A stretch of 64,000 bases of DNA from Onchidella celtica (GCA_963931925.1 OZ007581.1:21758947-21822946); one strand, 5' to 3'; positions 23,079 to 33,560 are shown, numbered from the stretch's first letter. Translations and numbers: made by a program. The notes: generated by a model not told the origin, from the letters alone.

Positions 23079-23160
23079 TGGGGGCTCGTCCGTTGTGACA
23101 CTGGGGGCTCGTCCGTTGTCACACTGGGGGCTCGTCCGTTGTCACACTGGGGGCTCGTCC
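23079..23160 (+). promoter_or_regulatory. Tandem primer-binding sites (four copies) for tRNA-Pro
   Basis: One base after the left LTR comes TGGGGGCTCGTCC, complementary to the 3' end of tRNA-Pro, the primer also used by many vertebrate gammaretroviruses. It occurs four times with a 23-bp period: 23079-23091, 23102-23114, 23125-23137 and 23148-23160. The spacers are near-copies of CGTTGTGACAC, so units 2-4 are preceded by an imitation of the LTR end (TGTGACA or TGTCACA). An LTR element normally has one site. Confidence 0.85.
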
Positions 23161-23161
23161 T

Positions 23162-24102
23162 GTTTACCTGTGGTCATTTTGACATTGTGTATTCGTTATA
23201 TCTAGTTGTTTTTCTGTTGTGCTAGGAATTCATGCTGTTGTCTTTGTTCGTGGGATGAATGGAATTTTCATGATGATATGATTTATGTATGTTTATGAGT
23301 AATAATATGTATTGATGCATGTATTTTGATGAATATGTATTAATGTGTACTTAAATTTCTGCAGAGTGTGCGTGCCAGCCTGTAGAGGTCAAGCAGCCAG
23401 AGCTCCGAGGAAGGGGAGAAATTGAAATCTAGGGTCAAAGTTAAGTAAAAGTCAAAATTTTTGTGCCCTGGATTGTGGGCTGTTCCTTTAATCTGTCTTT
23501 TTCCCTGTTTTTGCTGTTTTTGTTGTCGTTATAGATTATACGGGCGGTGGCGCGGGTTTGCTGTGGTGAGCGTAGTTTGTCCTCTTCGGGAGGTGGGCTA
23601 AATTTGGAACTTCGTTCATCACAGTGAACAGTTCTATAGGGACCTGTATTTTTGTTTAGATTGTAGCGTTCTATCTTCCTCGTTGTTTTAGGAAGACGTT
23701 TCTCTTGTCCTTCTCCTCCCTATCTGTAGATACGTTCTTTTTTTTCAGACTCTGTTCTTGTTCGTACCGTGTTGTGTAATCGGCGTAGTTAGGTTGCATT
23801 TTTTTTTCCATTATATTTTCTTTTTTACGTCTTTGTCCTAGTCTGGTTCGTTGTCCTTGACGTACTTGTGGTCCTTCTACTATATTTCTTCATTCTTGTC
23901 GTTTCTATTTTCTTTTATAATTAATAGTGCATACATTTTATAGATATAGAATTAGTTTTGCTGTAAAGGTAAATTTCTGAATTATATTCTGAACTGGGTA
24001 TTGTTATATCTGGTGTGATCTCAGGTCTCTGGTCGTATCGTTAGTGATCATACCGACAGGTTGGTCGTCTTATAATAGATACCATAACCATAAATCTGTG
24101 AA
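23162..24102 (+). other. Gypsy untranslated leader
   Basis: A 0.9-kb leader between the primer sites and the gag start. It is T-rich and has several short ATG frames but no conserved coding. It would hold packaging signals; none could be identified by eye. Confidence 0.7.
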
Positions 24103-27100
24103 ATGGCGGAACTCCAACAACTAATGAAGTTGGGTAAGGAACTTGGCCTGGAGGGAGAGGAGCTACGCGGCTGGATTAAAGAACAGCAGGCAGAAATGCG
24201 CGATGAGCGTGCTAAGGATAGAGAGCGAGAGGAGCAGGAGAGGGAGTTGAAGTTAAAGGAGATAGAAGCTCAGGAGCGGGAGACAGACGCGCGAGTAAGA
24301 ATTGCAGAATTAGAAAGCAAAAAGAATGCGCCAACAGAAGCAGTTGAGCGGCAGGTACACAATAAGGGTGGCGTTAGGATTAAGCTCCCTACGTTCGACG
24401 ACCGGAAGGACGACATAGACGCCTTCCTTTACAGGTTCGAACTGAACGCACAATTGCAATGGGGGGAAAATAAGGAATTATGGGCCACGTACCTGGCATC
24501 GCTATTGCAGGGGCGAGCGTTAACCTACTTTAAAGAGCTACAGCGCGAAGACGTGCAAGACTACGATAAGCTGAAGGCTTTGCTGCTTCGCCGATTTGCG
24601 CGTACCGAGGAATATTTCCGGGAGCAGTTTAGGCGGGCACGTGCAGATACCAGGGAGGACTTTGCTGCCTTCGTCGCGAGACTAACGGAGTATTTCGCGA
24701 ACTGGGTAGACTTGGCGCATGTGGGCACGGATTTTGCTAAACTGAAAGACCTAATGATCCGTGACCAGCTGTACGCGTCGTGCCACAAAGATCTGGTGGC
24801 TTTCCTGAAAGAGAACGAACCCGCGACGGTGCAGGAGGCGTCTAAGTTGGCGGAGGCATACCGTACGGCGCATCCGTCCAAACCAGTCGCCAGGGCGTAC
24901 GTCCAAGATGCTGGGTACGTCGCCGTTGTCGAGGGGTCGCCGGCAGGACTTAGGGACAGGTCGCGTCAGCGTGGTGCCTATAGTGGGCAAGCCCAGGGGC
25001 AGCATAGGGGCTATCACCAATCACCGGCATATGGATCCGGTAAGTTTGACCGAGCAGGAGGGCTAGGTCGCGGTAATGGCCGGGGGCGAGTTGTGACCTT
25101 TGCCGATGACCGACGGCATAGGGACTCTAGTTCCGGTCGCGAGGGGTCACGGGGACCCAGGCCTAGGGCAGCACAGGGAGCGGAGTGTTGGACTTGCGGA
25201 CGCGTGGGTCACTTTTCGCGCGAGTGTAGGGCCGCGAAGTGTTGGAACTGCGGAAGAGCAGATCACATCAGCGTGAACTGCCCTGCAGGTAGGATAGCGG
25301 CGAACGTGGACAGTAGCTCCAGTCCATGTTCCCCAAATAAATTTCATCATGCGGCTGCGTGTGTTACATCGGACAACGGAGGCGGACAGTATTCTAAGTG
25401 TCCCAGTTGTGAGAAGTTATTATCTTCCGGTGTTTTACCTTGTGGGAGAAAGATCCCCGTTATAAATTCATGTCATACAGGAGGTGGTCTTAGGGTTTAT
25501 CCGGGGTTTGTTGGGGACGAACCGGTCTCGGTCTTACGAGATACAGGATCTACCGTTGTGGGAGTGCATAGAGACTGCATTCGGGATTCACAGCTTACAG
25601 GTGAGACTGTCCCGTGCATCCAATTTTCGGGGGCCATTGAGAAATTGCCCATGGCAAGAATAATGATAGATACACCTTTCCTTAGCGGGGAAGTCGAAGC
25701 AGTCGTTGGTTGTTTTCCAGGCGCCCAGCTCATCATTGGGAATGTATCACGGGTAGTTTCCCCCTCCGATGAGAACGTGCAAGCATGGTCGCAATCAAAA
25801 GGTATTGACTTTTGCGCCGCGGTCGAAACACGTCGACGGGTAGCTGATAAAGATAAGATTAGACCTTTGGCGACGCCAGCGGTCAACCTAGATATCACGC
25901 CAGAGCGCTTGGCGAGATTACAAAGGGAGGACCCATCATTAAACCCATGTTTTGGGGAAGCGCGAACCGAGAAAACGAGGAGATATAAGAACGGGTCGTC
26001 CTCCTTTATTGTTCAGGCGGGCATTCTGTTCCGTAAGTATGTAACGGTGTCCTCCATTTTAAAGCAGGTCGTTGTGCCAGCGTTGCTGATCGCAACAGTA
26101 TTGCATTTGGCACATGATGTCCCATTAGCGGGTCATATGGGGATAGCTAGAACCAAAGAAAGGGTTCTTAAAAATTTTTACTGGCCATCGATCCACAGAG
26201 ATGTGCAGGTCTATTGTAAGACGTGCAGTGCGTGCCAAAAGACGACGCATAAGGGTCGTACACCCCAGGCTCCTCTTCAGAAGATCCCCACGGTCTCGGA
26301 ACCGTTTAAAAAGGTCTCGATAGACCTTGTTGGCCCCATTCACTCAGCGACCGATAGGGGGAATCGATTTTTCTTAACGGTCATATGTAATGCTACGAGA
26401 TGGCCAGAGGCGGTTCCTCTGCGGACCATAACGTCTGAGGCAGTCGCGGAAGCGTTGTTTGCAATTTTCGCTAGGGTAGGAATACCAGAGCAAATTCTGT
26501 CTGATAGGGGCGCGCAATTTACGTCGCAGATGATGAAGGAATTGTTCCGCTTATTCAGCATACAACCCATCACTACCACCCCTTATCATCCGCAGGCTAA
26601 TGGCATGTGCGAGAGATTGAACTCGACGTTAAAGTCGATGCTGCGTAAGGTAGCTGCTGATCGCCCTAAAGATTGGGATAGATATATCCCTGCAGTGTTA
26701 TTCGCGTACAGAGAGGTACGGCAGGAGTCAACGGGATTCTCGCCGTTCGAAATGATGTACGGTCGTAGTCCTAGGGGCCCAACTGATGTTCTTCGGGACA
26801 TGATGACGTCGCCATCATCGGGAGACGATGAGCAGATTTCGGTGTTTCAGTACCTTGTTGATTTAAGAGAAAGACTATCTTCAGCGCGCACTATAGCAGA
26901 AGAAGCTTCTGGTATCGCTTCGAAAAGAGCAAAAGACTATAAAGATAGAGGTTCCAAACTGAGAATTTTTAAGCCAGGAGACAAGGTTCTGCTGTTGTTA
27001 CCTACGGACCATAATAAGTTATTGATGACATGGAAAGGCCCTTATGTTATTGAGCGAGTTGTTTCAAAGGTAGATTACGCTATCCACATTGATGGATCAG

Positions 27101-28695
27101 TTAAGGTTTTCCATGTTAATATGCTACAGAGATTTTATGAGAGACCACAGTATCTGTGTGCACAGACAAGATCAGAGGAGACTGTCTTCTCTATTGCTTG
27201 TACGGGGGTCGTAGACCAGTTGGACTGTGACGTAAGCGACACCGAGGCGCAGGAAGAGTTACAAATTCAATTGCCGGAGTTAACTGCGACACAAGGTTAC
27301 AGGGACGTAAAAATTAACCCTGACCTTACGAGTTCAAGGAGTAGGGAACTTGAGACCCTGTTAGCGTCATTCCCGGATGTTGTTACGGATTTGCCGGGTC
27401 GCACTACGGTGATCCAGCACCAAATAAAGTTGACTTCGGATAAGCCAGTATTTCTTAGACCGTATCCGTTGCCTTTTTCTTCGAGAGATAGAGTCATAAA
27501 GGAAGTTGAGTCAATGTTGAAGTTAGATGTGATAGAACCATCAACATCGCCGTATTCATCACCCATCGTCCTCGTGAAAAAACTTGATGGATCGGTGCGG
27601 TTCTGTATTGATTTTCGAAGATTGAACACTATTACGGTAGGCGATAGGGAGCCTATTCCGTTCCAGGAGGAATTGATAGCTTCATTGGCCGGGTCCACGT
27701 GGTTTTCCAAGATAGATTTAACGAAAGGTTATTGGGAAATCCCGCTTACTGAGGAGTCTAAACAATACACGGCGTTCCAAACGCCCATTGGATTATTCCA
27801 ATTTAAGGTCATGCCATTTGGGTTGGTAAACGCGCCAGCGACGTTTGCACGATTAATGAGATTAGTGTTGAAGGACATACCTAATGTCGTGTCATTCTTT
27901 GATGATATAGCATGCCATACGTCGACATGGTCTGATCATATTCAGACACTAACAGTAATTTTTCAACGATTACGTCATTTTGGGTTAACTGCTAAACCCG
28001 CAAAGATGGATTTGGCATGTCCAGAGATAGTATTCTTAGGACATATTGTGGGTAGAGGTGTTCAGAGACCTGAAGTAACAAAAATTGACAAGTTAGTAGG
28101 ATTGCAAATCCCTAAAACAAAGAAACAAGTCAGAAGCTTAGTGGGAATTTTAAATTATTACAGAAAGTTCATTCCAAATTTTTCCTCCTTGTCATCTTCT
28201 CTTACTGACCTTACTAAGAAGGGACAACCCGATAAGGTCCAGTGGACGTCTGAATGTCAGACATCATTTGATAATTTGGTGACAGCATTATCATCGTCAC
28301 CCATTCTGATATTACCCGATTTTCGATCTAATTTTATCCTCAGAACGGATGCGTCGGACTCTGGTGTCGGCGCTTGTCTTCTACAGGAGAAGAACGAATG
28401 TCTCCATCCTGTATGTTATGTCAGTAGGAAGTTATTGCAGAGAGAAAGAAAGTATTCTGTGATAGAGCGTGAGTGTCTTGCCATTGTCTGGTCCGTCCAG
28501 AAACTAGGACGTTATCTCATGGGACGAGAATTTTGTATCCAGACAGACCACAAGCCACTGACATTTTTGTCGAAGAATCGTTCGTCCAGCCCACGCTTGT
28601 CTAGATGGGCATTGGCTTTGCAGCCGTATACCTTCGTTATTCAACCAATTCCAGGAACCAGCAATCATATCGCCGACTACCTTAGTCGAGCCTAG
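24103..28695 (+). CDS. Gypsy gag-pol polyprotein, order Gag-PR-INT-RT-RNaseH
   Basis: One uninterrupted frame of 1530 codons. Residues 1-80 are a charged coiled coil; 95-255 a retrotransposon Gag core; 362-375 and 380-393 two CCHC knuckles. The protease has DTGS at 480-483. The integrase follows: zinc-binding H671, H678, C708, C711; catalytic D741, D801, E837 (D-D-35-E); then a GPY/F module (WKGPYVIERV ~977-986). The reverse transcriptase comes after it, with D1205 and FFDD at 1265-1268, where most relatives have Y-x-DD, and RNase H with D1416, E1457 and D1482. The frame ends IADYLSRA. Gag and pol are fused without a frameshift. The ATG at 24103 is chosen because the coiled-coil start MAELQQLMKLGKELGLEG is typical for Gag of this kind. 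No broken motif was seen. Confidence 0.95.
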   Translation: MAELQQLMKLGKELGLEGEELRGWIKEQQAEMRDERAKDREREEQERELKLKEIEAQERETDARVRIAELESKKNAPTEAVERQVHNKGGVRIKLPTFDDRKDDIDAFLYRFELNAQLQWGENKELWATYLASLLQGRALTYFKELQREDVQDYDKLKALLLRRFARTEEYFREQFRRARADTREDFAAFVARLTEYFANWVDLAHVGTDFAKLKDLMIRDQLYASCHKDLVAFLKENEPATVQEASKLAEAYRTAHPSKPVARAYVQDAGYVAVVEGSPAGLRDRSRQRGAYSGQAQGQHRGYHQSPAYGSGKFDRAGGLGRGNGRGRVVTFADDRRHRDSSSGREGSRGPRPRAAQGAECWTCGRVGHFSRECRAAKCWNCGRADHISVNCPAGRIAANVDSSSSPCSPNKFHHAAACVTSDNGGGQYSKCPSCEKLLSSGVLPCGRKIPVINSCHTGGGLRVYPGFVGDEPVSVLRDTGSTVVGVHRDCIRDSQLTGETVPCIQFSGAIEKLPMARIMIDTPFLSGEVEAVVGCFPGAQLIIGNVSRVVSPSDENVQAWSQSKGIDFCAAVETRRRVADKDKIRPLATPAVNLDITPERLARLQREDPSLNPCFGEARTEKTRRYKNGSSSFIVQAGILFRKYVTVSSILKQVVVPALLIATVLHLAHDVPLAGHMGIARTKERVLKNFYWPSIHRDVQVYCKTCSACQKTTHKGRTPQAPLQKIPTVSEPFKKVSIDLVGPIHSATDRGNRFFLTVICNATRWPEAVPLRTITSEAVAEALFAIFARVGIPEQILSDRGAQFTSQMMKELFRLFSIQPITTTPYHPQANGMCERLNSTLKSMLRKVAADRPKDWDRYIPAVLFAYREVRQESTGFSPFEMMYGRSPRGPTDVLRDMMTSPSSGDDEQISVFQYLVDLRERLSSARTIAEEASGIASKRAKDYKDRGSKLRIFKPGDKVLLLLPTDHNKLLMTWKGPYVIERVVSKVDYAIHIDGSVKVFHVNMLQRFYERPQYLCAQTRSEETVFSIACTGVVDQLDCDVSDTEAQEELQIQLPELTATQGYRDVKINPDLTSSRSRELETLLASFPDVVTDLPGRTTVIQHQIKLTSDKPVFLRPYPLPFSSRDRVIKEVESMLKLDVIEPSTSPYSSPIVLVKKLDGSVRFCIDFRRLNTITVGDREPIPFQEELIASLAGSTWFSKIDLTKGYWEIPLTEESKQYTAFQTPIGLFQFKVMPFGLVNAPATFARLMRLVLKDIPNVVSFFDDIACHTSTWSDHIQTLTVIFQRLRHFGLTAKPAKMDLACPEIVFLGHIVGRGVQRPEVTKIDKLVGLQIPKTKKQVRSLVGILNYYRKFIPNFSSLSSSLTDLTKKGQPDKVQWTSECQTSFDNLVTALSSSPILILPDFRSNFILRTDASDSGVGACLLQEKNECLHPVCYVSRKLLQRERKYSVIERECLAIVWSVQKLGRYLMGREFCIQTDHKPLTFLSKNRSSSPRLSRWALALQPYTFVIQPIPGTSNHIADYLSRA

Positions 28696-29051
28696 GGCAA
28701 GAGTTCAGCAGCTTATACATCGGAGGACAGGAACATTGACAGGATCTGTGTGAATGAGTCGACTTTAAAATATTGACATTATAAATATGATATGAAGAAT
28801 GGTTGATAGGTTGAATGGTTTTTGATTCTGTATTAAGTATTGTGGTTAGTTAGCTATTCATGATGTGACACGTATATGCATATTGCAGGCCATATTGATC
28901 CCCATATTTTCCCCTGATTTCGGTATTTTATATACTAGGGGAACCGCTAGGTCAGTTTTTTTAGTGTAGGTATTGCTCACGCTCACTCGTTGACAGTCAT
29001 CTTGATGCGATTTGAAATTAATTGCATTAATTTTTTTGGGGTGGGGGATGA
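28696..29051 (+). promoter_or_regulatory. 3' non-coding region with polypurine tract
   Basis: About 350 bases without coding sequence between the stop and the right LTR, ending in GGGGTGGGGGATGA at about 29038-29051. This is the polypurine tract that primes plus-strand DNA, directly before the LTR start TGTCAC. Confidence 0.8.
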
Positions 29052-30237
29052 TGTCACGAGTGGAGTGAGTGCAATTAAGGGGATTGCTACAGAGCGGGTG
29101 TAGAGTAAGAAGGACTCACAGTAGACAGCAAGTTAAGCGTGCTGTTGTGAGTAGTGGGGGGGTCTGAAGGAGGCGAAAGCGCTGTATAGCTATCACTGCA
29201 AGTTAGAAGGTCCGACGGAGCGGACCTGTGAATAAGAGCCCATCGGGCGGAAAGGGAGCAGTCGAGAAGACTAGTGGAAGAGTCTTTCCAGTAATGACTG
29301 GTATGTAGAACGTTGATTGATTATTATGATTGATGTATTATATTATATTCGTCTATTACCATGGTGTGAATAAGTATATGTGAGGAATGTGGAAGTCCTT
29401 GATATTGGATATAGCAATGTGCGCCATGAGCGATAGATGAAAGTGAGTTCATGGATTTGTAGCGCGAGTGAGTAGTGTGTACTCCGATGGAAGTGTGTTA
29501 CCGTAAGATGTGTGGTGAGTGAAAGGTGAACTAGTGTGTGTACGCTTCATGGATTGTAAGGAGAGGTGGAGTGAATAGAAATGGTAGGGTATTATACCAA
29601 TGTAATGTTATTCTTGTAGGTGTCGGGGACGGGCCGAAGAGCCACCTCGATGAGCACAAGTGATAGGCCAGCATAGGGCCGGAGGCCAGACATCGGCCAG
29701 AAGTGAGACTGTCGGGGCAGGACAGTAGCGGCACATAAAGTCGTGGCAGTCAGGCCACGGACAGGGACGTAGATATGAGAGTGAATGAGATACTATATTG
29801 TTGCCATGTTGATAGGCTAGTGAACTGATACTATGTTGTTGCCATGTTGATGGCTATGGAAATAATAATGTGTTATTGCCCTGCTGAGGTGCTAGGGGAG
29901 TGCTAAGGTGTATGACAATAGGGAGGGGATATTGAGAGACTGCGGTGCCAGTAAATTATTAATGTGCCATTAAGACCCTGAGGGGAGAGGCTGAGGCCGA
30001 AGTGCCTTTAGGAGTAACTACCGGATTGTGGATCCGAGGGAGAGTGTGTGTGAGAATAAGGCCGTTGTACGGCAGTCATTTCAATAATATAATGTATGTA
30101 ATTGCGCTATTATATGTATAATTATGTCTAATAAATGTGTGAGTCTGATGGGCTGTTTTGTTAAGTGTTAAACTTGTTTGTTCGTGATTGTCGTCCTGTC
30201 ATAAACTATTACATCTCCCAGTCTGGGATTTGTGACA
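29052..30237 (+). repeat. Right (3') LTR
   Basis: The complete 1186-bp LTR, from TGTCACGAG to TTTGTGACA, nearly identical to the left one with an offset of 7160 bases. It ends exactly where the 58-bp flanking duplication begins. Confidence 0.95.
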
Positions 30238-30295
30238 CCTTCATATGGCAAACTGGCGCTATAAGTTCGCAAAATCTGAATTCAATATAATGCAC
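30238..30295. repeat. 58-bp flanking duplication of gypsy element, right copy
   Basis: Exact repeat of 21838-21895. After it the sequence diverges (GCACTACAC here, ACGAGTGG at the left). Confidence 0.9.
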
Positions 30296-31919
30296 GCACT
30301 ACACACCTTCACGTATTGTATAATATTATTATGTTTTTCTTTATCAGTAGAAAATAAAATAGGATACGGCTCTAAGTGTCGCCTCGATTGCAGGGTATAA
30401 GATGTGAAGCAGAAAATGCTCACCAAAGGTGCAGAACACTTACCTTTCTGTGAACATTTTTAATTATGCTTGCCAATTAGCCTGAAGAACAAAAAGACAA
30501 CTGAAACCGGTTCTCTTGAATCTTTGAACACATGTCCAATTCAATGGACCATGGGCATTAAGAAACTGTTGGTGCACTGCATCATAACCATTGTACATGA
30601 TTTATGGGAGTTCAAGACTAAAAGGAGGTTTTGATCTTTTACGTACTCGCGTTGCGGGATGTGGGGTGGGGGGGGGGGGGGTGCAGCGTATGAAAACCCT
30701 ACACGTGTCGGGGGTGGGTAGGTTTTATTTTGGGCGTTGTTGTTTTTTCTTTCACCACAATAAATTGCTGGATGATATAGAAATAAAACTATGTTCCTAC
30801 AGAAAAATTCAATAGTCCCCACAAACACCCATAAAAATTTTTACATTATCAAGGCCTTATGATGGACATTCATCATCTTAACTGTCGCGCCTTCCAACGG
30901 AGAGGGAGGTGGAGCCTATCCTATGAAGAGCGTACGTGGGAGGCGCTGGGAAATCGCCCGCATCTAACGTATGACAGGCAGATTCGGCTTCCATAGCGTC
31001 TCGAGAATTGACACAGTTAGATCTCCACTATCAGAGAAAGTAGACATGTGTATGTATCATCATTGAAGAATAAGAACTAGATAATAGGATCTGGCTTTGC
31101 CATTCCCTCGCCACAATTACTTCACGTAATCCCCTGGCTGCGTCCTGTTCATCTCACCGATAAACGTGTGGTTGCGTTGAAACACTGTACTGTCGGGGTA
31201 GTATGCTACGCTGCACTTGAACGAATATTATTCACATAATTGTATTTTTGTTCGTGGTGCTTATGGGATTCAAAATGACAAAGGTATACAACTTACTCTG
31301 GTGATTAAGATCAAAAGACGTTTTCCCGGAGATCTTTTGTAAATCATTTGCACCCATGACTGACAGGAGAGCTCAAATAAAGACACGCTAATATTATGAA
31401 CTTGTTCTCATAAGAGAGCAACTCAGTCGTGGCGATGATAATTGTTTTGCTCAAGCCTCTGTCTTACTAATGCATAATGACATTAAAAATGTTTTCGTTT
31501 TGTCATCATCTCGCCTAAATAAAATGCACGGCGCCCTGACACCCATGCACACACACACATACACGCACACACACACTTTCTTTCTCTCTCACTCACATAT
31601 ACACACTTACTCACAAAGACACACACACACACACACACACACACATTTCGAGAATATTTGATGTACTGACACTGACATTTACTAAATTATTACATCTTCA
31701 GTTTTGGATTAGTTATAACCCATTCAATAATACGACTATTATTCATTCGTTCAATTAATCACATAGCCTATGTATAATTTGTATGTAGAAGAAAAATTAA
31801 GAATTCCATATAGAGTCAAAGGTCTGAAGAGATTGATGACCCCTGATCCAAGCAAGCTCCACTAAACAGCAGATAAAAACGCCGACAGTGTTGCAACGAA
31901 TCGAAGCTTAGCTTGGTTA
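30296..31919. other. No gene firmly recognised; microsatellites and a candidate exon
   Basis: Holds a poly(G) run at 30668-30681, a CA-rich microsatellite at about 31545-31645 and a weak candidate first exon on the minus strand (31297-31357). Nothing else could be supported. Confidence 0.5.
31297..31357 (-). CDS. Candidate first coding exon, unassigned
   Basis: On the minus strand an ATG at 31357 reads MGANDLQKISGKTSFDLNHQ and meets a strong donor, CAGA|GTAAGT, at 31297. It has the shape of a short N-terminal exon, and it lies upstream of the late aquaglyceroporin exons at 8.7 kb and 0.04 kb on the same strand. It could be the start of that gene, which would then be a third paralogue. I do not recognise the sequence itself; a chance match is possible. 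Confidence 0.22.
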
Positions 31920-33560
31920 AAGTTTCACAACACCTTTAAATATAGGGATCCCTGATATCTTTGATAAACAATTCAATATGATGGCTTCCTCCAGTCCGTG
32001 CCATCTCCCGCGATCATATCTAAGGGGTGAGCCAAACCAAAGCTGAGGCTGGGTGGTAGAGCCCCATACTGGGGAGTGTTGTAGTACCAGCTTTGGATCT
32101 GGGCTGGTGGTGTTGCTACGTGATTGCTGTGTTTGCCGAAAATGACAGCCACCCTGCACCGCCTTGGTATTTCTATAGATCGATAGGACAACTCGCGACA
32201 TTATTGGTTCTTAGACAGTTCTGATACTTTCAATAGAGTAGGCCTATAGGCCTATATTTCTGGGGAATTCCTGGTCAGTCATTCTTAGCGCGACCGATCG
32301 ACGCAGCACCGAGCAAGGGGCTGATTGTTCGCCGCCATGGCGACCAATTACAGGAACACAATGTGTTGTTTTATCTGCATTTAAAATAGCGTAGAAAGAA
32401 GACAGCTGTACTTATTGAGGCATGATATCTTCAAAGCGAACACAAAGCAAACTAACAATTAATACCGTGTCTTAACTTCACTCATATGTCACTCAACCTT
32501 TAAGGCTACGAGAAAAACAATTGAAACCACGGGCCAAAGTTCATCCTAGCGGCTATCAAGTTGCTTTGTAAATTGAATTCGTACAGGCATGTGTCAAGAT
32601 CAATGGAACACTCAAAAACAATCCATAGCTCGAGGATGGAGAAAGAGAGGCAGACAAGGAAAAGGATGGAGAGATAACATCATTAATACTGTGTCTTAAC
32701 TTCACTCATAATATGTCACTCAACCTTTAAGGTCATTTTCTGCGTGAAACCGATGTGTCAACACGAGAGTATCGGAGCGGCGGAGACGTGAGGAAGTCGC
32801 CTTGCCCGCCCTTGTGTTTATAAAGTGTGTCGGTCATCGTGACCCAATTCTCATCCGAACTCATTGTTTTGTAATAATGCTTATTATAATCATCAAAGTC
32901 CGCACATTTCTTATTAAAATGATGGGAACGGGCGAGAAGACTATTTATATCATTAAATGTGCACCGTCATACTCAAATATTATAAAAACCTCAGAAAAAA
33001 TGTTTGGTCGCGGTCGTCGAGCTTTCATACATTGGCAGACGTGCTTTTGTGCTGCTAACCAAGCAAGAACTCGCAGTTAAGTACACATTATTCTGTTTCG
33101 ATTCTATACATTTCCTATTGAAATCTTTTTTTTCTCTGTTCCATTTTTCTTCTTTTTTTTTTTTTTCTTGATAAAGGGGTTGCGAAATATCGAACATTTT
33201 CTGTCTTCTCTTTTAATTTGCATTGTACCGCTTGGGTATTATTTCTTACGCGGGGCTTTGCCACATACAACTTTTTCTTTTTGCCCAAGTTTGACACATT
33301 CATGTTCAGTACTTTTAAATATATTGCTTTAAATCTTTGAATAGGGCGAGCTGAAACCAATCTTGTGCTGGTGATTATACCGCACTGCTCTATAATGTCT
33401 TTCGCCAGCAACTGGTGGTCCTCCAGCAAGCATCCAGCTGGGTTGCGGTATGGGTTGTGAATAATGATTTAGTGTGATGCATAATAATTAGGCGGCATGC
33501 CACCAGTGTGGGGATTACGCCAGCTTTGGTCTTGCTTAGCCCTAAAAAAAACCGCTGATA
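31920..33560 (+). repeat. Dispersed block, copy A (recurs at 56.3-58.2 kb)
   Basis: Several pieces recur in the same order and orientation near 56.3-58.2 kb: around 32040-32190 with the text GTACCAGCTTTGGATCTG, around 32280-32390 with GCAGCACCGAGCAAGGGGCT, and 32700-32960 and 33300-33560 with GTGATTATACCGCACTGCTC. The motif GTGTCTTAACTTCACTCAT occurs twice within this copy (about 32468 and 32691). No coding domain was recognised. It may be one long non-coding transposon or a chain of shorter repeats. Confidence 0.65.

Larger units (their letters stand above)
21895..30237 (+). mobile_element. Ty3/gypsy LTR retrotransposon with INT before RT (Gmr1-like order), apparently intact
   Basis: An 8.3-kb element: left LTR 21895-23077, primer-binding region 23079-23160, leader to 24102, single gag-pol frame 24103-28695, polypurine tract at 29038-29050, right LTR 29052-30237. 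The two LTRs align without gaps over 1183 bp; by eye I find two differences (22851 A/30011 G and 22889 G/30049 T), which indicates a recent insertion. The coding order Gag-PR-INT-RT-RH, with integrase upstream of reverse transcriptase, is that of the Gmr1 group rather than ordinary gypsy elements. No env-like frame follows. All enzyme motifs are present, so the copy may be autonomous. Confidence 0.93.

Noticed and set aside
23079..23160. CRISPR-like array (regular 23-bp repeats)
   Set aside because: The repeats are primer-binding sites beside an LTR in animal DNA; the spacers are near-identical and there are no cas genes.
24561..25020. Antisense frames inside the gypsy gag-pol (also 25497-25898 and 27297-27710)
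   Set aside because: They are shadows of the sense coding sequence with no recognisable domain.
33400..33450. Possible NPA box (text CCAGCTGGGTTGC read on the minus strand)
   Set aside because: It lies in the dispersed block that recurs at 58.1 kb with a different base there, and the frame around it is not aquaporin-like.
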